This document shows, piece by piece, positions 20,958-28,223 of a stretch of 29,313 bases of DNA. Every line of letters starts with the position of its first letter. Within the stretch, counting starts at the first letter, position 1. The notes beneath the pieces were generated by a model that saw nothing but the letters and a program-made list of their open reading frames with translations, made no database searches and was not told where the DNA came from. The position numbers were made by a program, and so were the translations under genes. This stretch comes from Clostridiales bacterium (GTDB lineage Bacteria; Bacillota; Clostridia; Oscillospirales; Acutalibacteraceae), in NCBI GenBank assembly GCA_019419895.1, contig JAHZIE010000004.1, positions 43,973 through 73,285 on the forward strand, given 5' to 3'.

Positions 20958-22793
20958 ATGTTCAAACGAAAACCCAAGGTGCTGACACCGGAGCAGATGG
21001 AGGAAATCCGCACCAAGGACTTCTTCGACTGCATCCTGCCGGGTACCATCAAGTTCCTTTCCGACCACTATATCGTTGGAGACAGTTACCGCTGCGTGTG
21101 GGCCATCAGGGAGTACCCGCCCTCCACCGAGGAACAGGCCATCCTTTCCCAGCTTGCTGACCGCAATGGCGTGACGCTTCGGATCTACCACCGGCTGGTG
21201 GAGGCCATGGAACAGAGGAAGATCCTGCAGAACGCCACCCGGAAGAACAAGCTGATGAGTACCGGCAGCGATGTGAATGAAACCATTGAGGCCGAAGGGA
21301 ATCTGCAGGATGTGGTGGAGCTTCTGGCCAACCTTCGGAAAAACAAGGAACCGCTTCTCCATTGCTCCGTGTTCATTGAGCTGAAAGCCAAGGGCATGGA
21401 TGCCTTAAAGGAGCTGCAGTCAGAGATCGCTATGGAGCTGACTCGCTCCAAAATCACGGTTGACCGGCTCACCCTCCGGCAGAAGGAAGGATATCTTTCT
21501 GTTCTGCCTGTGGGGGCCAATCAGTTCGGGGCGCAGTTCGAGCGTGTGCTGCCCGCCAGCTCCGTAGCCAACCTGTACCCCTTTAACTTTTCCGGCAAGA
21601 CCGATCCACGTGGTATCTACCTGGGCCGGGATAAGTATGGCACCAATATCCTGGTAGACTTTGACCGGCGCAGCGAGGATAAGACCACCAGCAATATCCT
21701 GATCCTTGGCAACTCCGGCCAGGGGAAATCCTATCTTTTAAAGCTGATTCTGACCAACTTAAGGGAGGCAGGAAAGCTGGTCATCGCCTTAGATGTGGAG
21801 GCGGAATACGAGGAACTGACGGAGGCCCTGGGCGGCTGCTACATCGATTTCATGTCCGGCGAGTACATTGTCAACCCCTTAGAGCCAAAGGCATGGGGCG
21901 ATGGCACGGAGGGCGAGATCGATGCCACCACACCGCTGGCCTTCCGGAAAGTGACCAGGCTCTCCCAGCACATCGCTTACCTGAAGGACTTCTTCCGGGC
22001 CTATAAGGATTTCACGGATGTGCAGATCGACACCATTGAGATCCTGCTGGCCAAGCTGTATGCCCGGTTCGGCATTACCGACAGCACGGACTACAGCGCC
22101 AAAAAGCCTACGGATTTCCCCATCATGGAGGACTTCTATAAGCTGTGCGAAGAAGAATTCATGACCTACGACAATCAGCGGAAGTACCTGTACACAGAGG
22201 AAACCCTCCAGCAGGTATGCCTGGGCATCCATTCCATGTGCGTGGGATCGCAAAGTAAGTATTTCAATGGCTACACCAACATCACGGATGATGCCTTCCT
22301 GTGCTTCGGCGTGAAGGGGCTGATGGATACTAACCGCAGGTTGAAGGATGCCATGCTCTTCAATCTGCTTTCCTTTATGTCCAACCAGCTCCTGGGTAAG
22401 GGGAATACCGCAGCCGCCATTGACGAGCTGTATATGTACCTGACCAACCTGACCTCCATCGAGTATATCCGAAACGCCATGAAGCGTGTCCGAAAGAAGG
22501 AGTCAGCGATCATCATCGCCAGCCAGAACATCAATGACTTCCTGATGCCGGAAGTCTGCGAGATGACAAAACCGCTGTTTAGTATCCCCACCCATCAGTT
22601 CCTCTTTAACCCCGGCCAGATCAACCCGACAGAGTTTATGGATGCCCTCCAGGTGGAGCCATCGGAGTTTGAACTGATCAAATATCCGGAGAGAGGCACC
22701 TGCCTATACCGGTGCGGGATTGAGCGGTATCTTTTACAGGTCATTGCGCCGGACTATAAATCGGCCATCTTCGGAAAGGCCGGAGGCCGATGA
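20958..22793 (+). CDS. virB4: VirB4-type conjugation ATPase
   Basis: A 611-residue ATPase that powers assembly and substrate transfer of the conjugative type IV channel. The N-terminal 200 residues form the VirB4 N-domain (CILPGTIKFLSDHYIVGDSY onward). Walker A is G251-N-S-G-Q-G-K-S258. Walker B is AAAID489E490L. A later RVRKKESAIIIASQNINDFL segment (about residues 515-535) matches the sensor region of the family, and the C-terminus ends with YRCGIERYLLQVIAPDYKS. Length and motif order fit a complete protein. It starts 6 nt after AAGGAGG and shares 4 nt with the CHAP gene. Its ribosome site is partly covered by a hairpin. Confidence 0.95.
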   Translation: MFKRKPKVLTPEQMEEIRTKDFFDCILPGTIKFLSDHYIVGDSYRCVWAIREYPPSTEEQAILSQLADRNGVTLRIYHRLVEAMEQRKILQNATRKNKLMSTGSDVNETIEAEGNLQDVVELLANLRKNKEPLLHCSVFIELKAKGMDALKELQSEIAMELTRSKITVDRLTLRQKEGYLSVLPVGANQFGAQFERVLPASSVANLYPFNFSGKTDPRGIYLGRDKYGTNILVDFDRRSEDKTTSNILILGNSGQGKSYLLKLILTNLREAGKLVIALDVEAEYEELTEALGGCYIDFMSGEYIVNPLEPKAWGDGTEGEIDATTPLAFRKVTRLSQHIAYLKDFFRAYKDFTDVQIDTIEILLAKLYARFGITDSTDYSAKKPTDFPIMEDFYKLCEEEFMTYDNQRKYLYTEETLQQVCLGIHSMCVGSQSKYFNGYTNITDDAFLCFGVKGLMDTNRRLKDAMLFNLLSFMSNQLLGKGNTAAAIDELYMYLTNLTSIEYIRNAMKRVRKKESAIIIASQNINDFLMPEVCEMTKPLFSIPTHQFLFNPGQINPTEFMDALQVEPSEFELIKYPERGTCLYRCGIERYLLQVIAPDYKSAIFGKAGGR

Positions 22794-23740
22794 GCGCCAC
22801 AGTGGGTGCGGCGCTCAAAAAGATTGCCGTATCCCTTCTTACCGATAAAAAGGTACTCAAGGTAGTGGGCGGGATCGTCCTGGGCATCATTATCATCATT
22901 GTGATGCCCATCGTGGCTATCGTCTCCATCTTCAACGGTACCATTGAATTCGATACCGCAGAGCTTCAACAGATGGTGGAACAGAACCTCTCCGCCGAGG
23001 AACTCGCCAAGCTCCAAGGTGTAGAGGACACCATGTATGCCATCGAGGATGCCATGACCGCAGCCGGTTATGACTGGCAGAAGGTGCGGGAGGCCCAGGT
23101 ACTTTATACGACTGCCCTCTATGAATTTTCCTTTGAGCCGGATTTCGTGAGCAAGCTGGTGGGCTGTTTCGCGCCGGATCAGACGGATGAACAGCTCATC
23201 GCCGCTGTCAATGCCGCCTTCGGAACAGACATCGATGCGGCAGAGTTTACCCAGCTCATCGTGGGCGTCAATCAGGAGATCGTCTCCGTGGCCCAGTCTC
23301 AGCTCGGCAACGAAGGCGGGCAGCCCTACTGGAGCTGGTACGGATTCGAATCCCGTGTGGAATGGTGCGCTTGTTTCGTCTCCTGGTGCGCCGATCAGTG
23401 CGGCTACATTGACCGTGGTATCTGCCCGAAGTTCTCCCTCTGCTCGGATGGCGTCAATTGGTTCCAACAGAGAAATCAATGGCTGGCGGGAACAGAAACA
23501 CCTTCCCCCGGCATGATCATCTTCTTTGATTGGGCAGACAATGGGCAAGATGGCGTGTCCGACCATGTGGGGATTGTAGCCAGCGTGGAGAATGGAACCG
23601 TCCACACCATCGAAGGAAACTCCGGGGATGCCTGCCGGGAGCGATCCTACAGCGTGGGCTATTATGAAATCCTGGGCTATGGCGTCCTGCAGGTGGGCGG
23701 CGAAACTGACAACAGTAATACAGAAACACCAACACAATAG
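22790..23740 (+). CDS. Membrane-anchored CHAP-domain peptidoglycan hydrolase
   Basis: A 316-residue protein. An N-terminal cytoplasmic stretch is followed by one membrane span (about residues 25-47, VVGGIVLGIIIIIVMPIVAI), an extracytoplasmic helical domain (about 50-160) and a CHAP/NlpC-P60-like domain (about 165-300). The catalytic Cys is probably C193 in EWCACFVSW; the His is in DHVGIV, and a polar residue in EGNSGD may complete the site. In conjugation modules this VirB1-like enzyme opens peptidoglycan for the channel. Many relatives carry a lysozyme-like domain before CHAP; here that region shows no recognisable lysozyme motif. The start overlaps the virB4 stop (ATGA). Confidence 0.88.
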   Translation: MSATVGAALKKIAVSLLTDKKVLKVVGGIVLGIIIIIVMPIVAIVSIFNGTIEFDTAELQQMVEQNLSAEELAKLQGVEDTMYAIEDAMTAAGYDWQKVREAQVLYTTALYEFSFEPDFVSKLVGCFAPDQTDEQLIAAVNAAFGTDIDAAEFTQLIVGVNQEIVSVAQSQLGNEGGQPYWSWYGFESRVEWCACFVSWCADQCGYIDRGICPKFSLCSDGVNWFQQRNQWLAGTETPSPGMIIFFDWADNGQDGVSDHVGIVASVENGTVHTIEGNSGDACRERSYSVGYYEILGYGVLQVGGETDNSNTETPTQ

Positions 23741-23749
23741 GAGGATGTT

Positions 23750-23971
23750 ATGGAACGGAAACGACAAGGAACTCTGATTTACGATGAGGAAAGCGGACGA
23801 TATGATATCCGCTTCTCCCTGGAGCGTTACTATGGCGGCCTGCACTGTGGGGAATGCTTTGATGTCCTCATCGGCAGCCGATGGGTGCCTACCCGCATTG
23901 AAATGGATGACCGCTGGTATCTGGTCGGCGTAAAAACGGATCAGCTTGCGGGGCTTCGAGTACGGATGTGA
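23750..23971 (+). CDS. DUF5348 domain protein
   Basis: A 73-residue protein fitting DUF5348, a small beta-rich family of Firmicute mobile elements: GTLIYDEESGRYDIRFSLER, then LHCGECFDVLIGSRWVPTRI and WYLVGV. No catalytic residues are apparent. The ATG is 5 nt after AGGAGG, and it follows the CHAP gene after 9 bp. A strong terminator begins 7 bp after its stop. Function unknown. Confidence 0.75.
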   Translation: MERKRQGTLIYDEESGRYDIRFSLERYYGGLHCGECFDVLIGSRWVPTRIEMDDRWYLVGVKTDQLAGLRVRM

Positions 23972-23977
23972 CAGGAC

Positions 23978-24006
23978 GGGCGGCCAAAACAGGCCGCCCC
24001 ATTTTT
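23978..24006 (+). terminator. Strong intrinsic terminator 19 nt before the next start codon
   Basis: GGGCGGCC (23978-23985) and GGCCGCCC (23992-23999) form a perfect 8-bp GC stem with a 6-nt loop, followed by CA and TTTTT (24002-24006). The next gene starts at 24026, leaving no room for a promoter after the terminator. Confidence 0.88.
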
Positions 24007-24025
24007 ATGGAATGGAGCGAACAAC

Positions 24026-24451
24026 ATGAGTAAGAAAAAACAATTCACGGCCAGAGAGATTGCGGATGTCCTCGTCCGGGAAGGAACCAGCCAGACAACA
24101 ACTGGAAGGTGGTCAGTAGGCTTCGAGGAAATCCAAAATCGGTTTGGGCTTGACCTCTCCGCCGACAGTGATGCCGGAAGGTTGATCGTGATTGCGTTAA
24201 AACAGGAAGAAGAAATCAATGAGCTGATCATGACAGAGGATCATATCGAAATGTCTTATCATCTGGAATACTGTCCGGCCTGTAATCAGGGCGGCGCATC
24301 CGGTATGGGGAGTGTATTCTCTCTGCTGGGCTGTAATATCTACGATGACCATCTCCCCCAGGGGAATGCAGGCGTACCAGAGAATCCATCAGAACCGGAC
24401 GCAGCCAAGGAACAGACTGAGGGCATGACATCGGATCTTGTTATGCGGTAA
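24026..24451 (+). CDS. ICE-associated protein of unknown function
   Basis: A 141-residue soluble protein. The N-terminus (QFTAREIADVLVREGTSQTT, then GRWSVGFEEIQNRFGLDL) could form a helical domain with some helix-turn-helix character. EYCPACNQ near residue 88 is a possible half metal site. The rest is low-complexity and acidic, ending EQTEGMTSDLVMR, a member of the GMT tail group with one extra Arg. It lies directly behind a strong terminator and is followed after 14 bp by the pentapeptide protein. No family could be named. Confidence 0.65.
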   Translation: MSKKKQFTAREIADVLVREGTSQTTTGRWSVGFEEIQNRFGLDLSADSDAGRLIVIALKQEEEINELIMTEDHIEMSYHLEYCPACNQGGASGMGSVFSLLGCNIYDDHLPQGNAGVPENPSEPDAAKEQTEGMTSDLVMR

Positions 24452-24465
24452 AGGAGGTGACAGGA

Positions 24466-25515
24466 ATGGAACTCTATGCATTTTTTCATCGCAAGGATGA
24501 AGAAATCCGCTCTCAGCATTGTGTGGTAGAGAAGGTGTTGGAGCTGTCTGAAAGAGAGTTTGCCCGCTTCTATCAATCACCGCTGGCGGAGTATGATTTT
24601 ATTGCCAAATACCGTGGAGTCATGCGTCAGGATGCGGACGGAACCCGGCACTGCCTGTTGGTGCTTGGGGAAAACCAGGAGGATGGTATCCTCGTTGACG
24701 CAGAAGGCTATGACCATGCCCGCTACCATGCTTTTCTTCCCAAGGCTCGCCAGCTTTATCTCCTGGATCAATACCCTTCGATAGCAAAATTCAATCGGGA
24801 GATGGCGGAAATGGCGGAGCAATACACACAGAAAGCCATCACCTGCCAGCAGAGCGGAATGTACCGGATACTGACAGATGAGCTGGCATTGGATAAGGTT
24901 GAAGTCCAGCTTCTCGTTGGGATGCTGGAGGATCGCCCGGAGATTGCATATCTGGATGACCTGGGCGATGAGCTGTGCATCAAACTGAACCCGGAATATG
25001 CCCATGAAGAAAAAGAACTTCCCTGGCTCAGTCAGGAGGATGCCGATGTGATTTGCGCCAAACATGTCCTCTGGCTTCACGATGCGGGTGGCGAACAGGC
25101 TGACTTCTCCGGATACGATCTGTCCGGACTGAATCTGAGCCATCGGAATTTAAACAGCGCCATCTTCGCAGGAACCAGAATGTATGAAACGAATCTGGCG
25201 CAGGCGGAGCTGTGCTTCTCTGATTTTACAGAGGCAACCTTGTTCTCCTGTGATCTCAAGGGCGTCACTGCTGAGGAAACATGCTTTAAAAAGATGGTGG
25301 CCGATGGCTGTACCTTCCGGGGAGCCATCTTTACACACAGCAACTTTTCCGGCGCACTGATCCAGAATTGCCGCATGGAACAGACCGACTGGACGAACTG
25401 CTGTACAGACAGTACCGTGTTCCATCAGACACCTATGGGGCAGGCAAAAATGAATCATGTAAGTGATAATGAGCAGGACTGGAGCCAGGACTCCGGGCCT
25501 GCTCTTTCCATGTGA
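24466..25515 (+). CDS. Pentapeptide-repeat protein with unknown N-terminal domain
   Basis: A 349-residue protein starting at ATG 24466, exactly 8 nt after AAGGAGG. Residues about 208-320 are pentapeptide repeats of A(D/N)LxX type (DFSGYDLSGLNLSHRNLNSA, then LAQAELCFSDFTEATLFSCD), predicted to fold as a right-handed beta-helix. Some such proteins (MfpA/Qnr) mimic DNA and bind gyrase, but others do not. The N-terminal 200 residues (a FFHRKDEEIRSQHCVVEKVL segment, then helical parts) are an unknown domain. The C-terminus DWSQDSGPALSM carries the shared tail after the repeats. With ArdA it may be a second DNA-like decoy; this is inference. Confidence 0.8.
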   Translation: MELYAFFHRKDEEIRSQHCVVEKVLELSEREFARFYQSPLAEYDFIAKYRGVMRQDADGTRHCLLVLGENQEDGILVDAEGYDHARYHAFLPKARQLYLLDQYPSIAKFNREMAEMAEQYTQKAITCQQSGMYRILTDELALDKVEVQLLVGMLEDRPEIAYLDDLGDELCIKLNPEYAHEEKELPWLSQEDADVICAKHVLWLHDAGGEQADFSGYDLSGLNLSHRNLNSAIFAGTRMYETNLAQAELCFSDFTEATLFSCDLKGVTAEETCFKKMVADGCTFRGAIFTHSNFSGALIQNCRMEQTDWTNCCTDSTVFHQTPMGQAKMNHVSDNEQDWSQDSGPALSM

Positions 25516-25526
25516 AGGAGGAACCT

Positions 25527-25787
25527 ATGAAGAAAACCAATGTAACAATTTCCTTTGATGAGGAAAAGCTGACTGCGCTCCGGCTCTACATGGAGCAGAA
25601 AGATCTGCAGCTTGAAGATGAGCTGACCAAAGCCATGGAAGGATTCTATGGCAAACATGTCCCGGCCAATGTGCGGGAATTTATTGAGATGCGCTCTGGC
25701 GAACCAGCAGATCCTGCGCCCAGAGCAAGGCGGCCCAGGCCGGAGAAAAAAGAACAGGCGCCGGCAGATACAGGAGAGAGTCCTTAA
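25527..25787 (+). CDS. DUF6103 family protein
   Basis: An 86-residue protein resembling DUF6103: TNVTISFDEEKLTALRLYME, then LQLEDELTKAMEGFYGKHVP and NVREFIEM. The strand followed by two helices suggests a ribbon-helix-helix-like fold. The C-terminal 25 residues are basic and Pro-rich with no Met-rich tail. ATG 25527 lies 5 nt after AAGGAGG, a few codons beyond an in-frame start at 25512. It is immediately upstream of the cytosine methylase, and a longer relative with the same N-terminal pattern lies directly downstream of that gene. Confidence 0.72.
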   Translation: MKKTNVTISFDEEKLTALRLYMEQKDLQLEDELTKAMEGFYGKHVPANVREFIEMRSGEPADPAPRARRPRPEKKEQAPADTGESP

Positions 25788-25834
25788 CAATGCATCTGAA
25801 GGATCAATGAATAACGAATCGAGAGGTGATTGAC

Positions 25835-27543
25835 ATGCGAAAAGTTCTGTAATAGGAAAATCAACGGGAATCCGGCTGCGTCTTGGAAGCCTGTTCGATG
25901 GGATCGGTGGATTTCCTTTATCTGCTGTCCGGAACGGAATCCTTCCGGTATGGGCCAGTGAAATAGAACCTTTCCCGATCCAAGTAACCATGCAGCGGTT
26001 CCCGGAGATGCTCCATGTGGGCGATATTACGAAATTAAAAGGGACGGAACTTCCGGCTGTAGATATCATCACGGGCGGATCACCCTGTCAGGATCTGAGC
26101 ATCGCAGGAAAGCGCGCAGGCTTGTCCGGTGAGCGTTCCGGACTTTTTATGGAGCAGATCCGGATTGTAAAGGAGATGAGAAAGTCAGATGCCAAAAGAC
26201 AACGAGGAAATGAAACAGTTAACCCTTGCGGAATTGTTCCCCGATTCATGGTGTGGGAAAACGTCCCTGGAGCATTCTCATCTTCAAACGGAGAAGATTT
26301 CAGAGCGGTCCTGGAGGAAATCTGCAGGATCGCCGACCATACCATATCTGTTCCTCGACCTCCGGCCGGGAGGTGGAAATCTGCTGGGGCCATATTGGGA
26401 AGTGGATTCTCTGTCGCTTGGAGAGTCCTGGACGCTCAATACTGGGGAGTCCCCCAGAGACGTAAAAGAATCTTTCTTGTCGCAGATTTTGGAGGAACAT
26501 CCGCCCCGGAAATATTATTTAAGCAGGAAAGCATGCTTGGGTATCCTGCGGCGGTCAGCGGAACGGGGCAAGAAACTTCCGGAAAAACTCAAAAAAGCAC
26601 TGGAGATCCAGGTGGGGATCAAATAGATACGGAAGGATTCATGGCTTTCCATATCAATCAAAGAGAGGAAACGATCAACCTGGGCCATGTTTCCGGCGCA
26701 TTGATGGCAACAAGAAATATGCAGATGCAGACCTTTATTGCCGGACTCCCTGACCAACAGAAAGAGCCAACTCTCTGCCTGAACGATCAGGGCGGCCAAG
26801 TGATGGATTGCAGTGTAGATGTGGCAGGAACACTTCGGGCGCAGATGTCCGGCCATCCTCCGCTGGTTTTTGATAACCACGGGCAGGATCTTAGGTTCAC
26901 CGGCCCCGTGGAAAAGGCGCAGGCGGTAACAGCATCCTACGGGATGGGAGGCAATACACAATCCATGGTGCTATTTGAAAACCACGGAATCGATGGACGT
27001 TATACCGGACCGTTGCCGGTATCCCCGACACTGTCAGCCAGAAGCGGCACAGGCGGCAACAATCTTCCTCTGATCGCGGAGGAACCGGGCAGCTATTGTA
27101 TTGCCGGGAATATCATTGACCGGCAAAGTAAAAATGGAGGGAATGGGTTTGGCTATCAGGAAGATATCAGTTACACCCTGAATACAACAGACCGGCATGC
27201 GGTCTATAGCCGCCAGCGAGTGGATGAATTCCAGGAAAGCAAAGTCGCTGGCACAGAAAGCGCCAGACAATATAAAGATGCAACTGATCTGATCTGCCAG
27301 CCTGAGGTAAACAGAAATCTGATCCGCCGTCTCACTCCTCTGGAGTGTGAGCGGCTGCAGGGTTTCCCGGATGGCTGGACTTTGATCGATGGGGCATCTG
27401 ACTCGGCAAGGTATAAAGCCCTGGGCAATAGTGTGGCAATCCCATGTGTTACTTTTGTTCTGCGTGGGATTGTCCTGATTATGGAGAAAGAGTTTGCGGA
27501 GGAACAGAAAAACGGAATCGAAGATTGGAGGCATAACCAATGA
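25835..27543 (+). CDS. DNA cytosine-5 methyltransferase, frame disrupted at the fourth codon
   Basis: ATG 25835 lies exactly 8 nt after AGAGG but gives only MRKVL before TAA. The real coding frame is -1 to it and contains all main cytosine-5 motifs: LFDGIGGF (motif I), GGSPCQDLS with catalytic Cys codon 26086-26088 (IV), ENVPG (VI), QRRKRIF (VIII), TPLECERLQGFPDGW (IX) and ALGNSVAIP (X). That frame has no ATG, GTG or TTG before motif I; the first ATG, at 25990, would remove the AdoMet site. A -1 slip on AAAA (25840-25843), or one extra A there, joins the two. Between motifs VIII and IX is a long repeat-bearing target-recognition region. A second gene is nested at 26189-26626. The product would modify DNA to evade restriction. 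Confidence 0.82.
26189..26626 (+). CDS. Nested alternate-frame gene inside the cytosine methylase
   Basis: A 145-residue open frame wholly inside the methylase gene, shifted by one base. The product looks like a real protein rather than a shadow: KQLTLAELFPDSWCGKTSLE, then DLRPGGGNLLGPYWEVDSLS and GESWTLNTGESP, ending with SLSQILEEHPPRKYYLSRKA, CLGILRRSAERGKKLPEKL. I recognise this end (LSQILE, then KYYLSxKACLGILRRAxxRGKxLP) from hypothetical proteins of Firmicute phages encoded beside cytosine methylases. The same bases encode methylase motifs VI and VIII. The ribosome site (AAAGGAG, 26170-26176) is 12 nt away, and ATG 26210 is an alternative start. Function unknown. Confidence 0.6.
   Translation: MPKDNEEMKQLTLAELFPDSWCGKTSLEHSHLQTEKISERSWRKSAGSPTIPYLFLDLRPGGGNLLGPYWEVDSLSLGESWTLNTGESPRDVKESFLSQILEEHPPRKYYLSRKACLGILRRSAERGKKLPEKLKKALEIQVGIK
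26866..27075 (+). repeat. Tandem repeat in the methylase target-recognition region
   Basis: Two copies of about 35 residues follow each other: FDNHGQDLRFTGP, then an alanine/serine-rich part ending ASYGMGGNTQSMV; and FENHGIDGRYTGP, then a part ending SARSGTGGNNLPLI. Related shorter units (SGALMATRNM, AGTLRAQMSGHPPLV, SYTLNTTDRHAVY) flank them. Such repeats may mark a modular target-recognition region. Confidence 0.6.
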
Positions 27544-28223
27544 ATGATATAGACGTTACCGTATATTTTAATGAGCATCGACTCGCTGCTCTGGACGAGA
27601 TCCTGACGGATCAGGGACGTACCATCGAAGGCGTGTTGCGGAAATGTTTTGAAGAAACCTATGCGTCTCTCGTTCCGGAAGAAAAGCGTGAGGAAATCGA
27701 ATCACTGATCCGTCAGGAAGAAGCGAAAGCACAACGTGAGGCTGAAGCTGCCAGACGGTTTGCTGTGATCCATTTCCATGAGGACGGGGATGATTTTCAT
27801 TTCACTTCCGACCTGCGGAACAACTTCTACAGTGCGGCTTATCTCTATCGGAATTTTATGCGGGAGAATGAGGGCAGGTTGACCTTGGATAGTCTGGCAC
27901 TTTCCTTTGGAGAACATCAGCCTATTGATGATCTGACCTTCTCTGTCTTATGCGACGCTATGGAGCATGATGATCGAATCACTGCGCTCCTGGAATTTGA
28001 TTTTGACGATGGAACGATCAGCGTAAAAGAGCAGGGAGATCCGGAGTGGCGGACTTATCGTCTGAAAGATGTTTCTACTGCGGTCTACCGTGCCGAGCGC
28101 AAATCTACGATTCCGATAGCAGCAAGAGAGTTGATTTTTGAAGAAGCATTGCGGGATCGAGAGATTGACTGGCATTCTCCCGAACAGGCAGAAGAAACAA
28201 CGCCGCCGGTTCAGGAGATGTGA
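27540..28223 (+). CDS. DUF6103-like N-terminal protein with unknown C-terminal domain
   Basis: A 227-residue protein starting at ATG 27540, exactly 8 nt after GGAGG, with a 4-nt overlap with the methylase. Residues 1-60 (DIDVTVYFNEHRLAALDEIL, then TIEGVLRKCFEETYASLVPE) follow the same strand-helix-helix pattern as the DUF6103 protein on the other side of the methylase. A charged helix (SLIRQEEAKAQREAEAARRF) links to an alpha-beta domain (about 75-205) of unknown type containing FAVIHFHEDGDDFHFTSDLR. It ends EQAEETTPPVQEM, a weaker version of the shared acidic tail. Possible DNA-binding accessory factor, by resemblance only. Confidence 0.7.
   Translation: MNDIDVTVYFNEHRLAALDEILTDQGRTIEGVLRKCFEETYASLVPEEKREEIESLIRQEEAKAQREAEAARRFAVIHFHEDGDDFHFTSDLRNNFYSAAYLYRNFMRENEGRLTLDSLALSFGEHQPIDDLTFSVLCDAMEHDDRITALLEFDFDDGTISVKEQGDPEWRTYRLKDVSTAVYRAERKSTIPIAARELIFEEALRDREIDWHSPEQAEETTPPVQEM

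Noticed and set aside
22754..23845. A 363-codon minus-strand frame opposite the CHAP gene
   Set aside because: Antisense to a gene with membrane span and CHAP catalytic motifs; no independent start signal.
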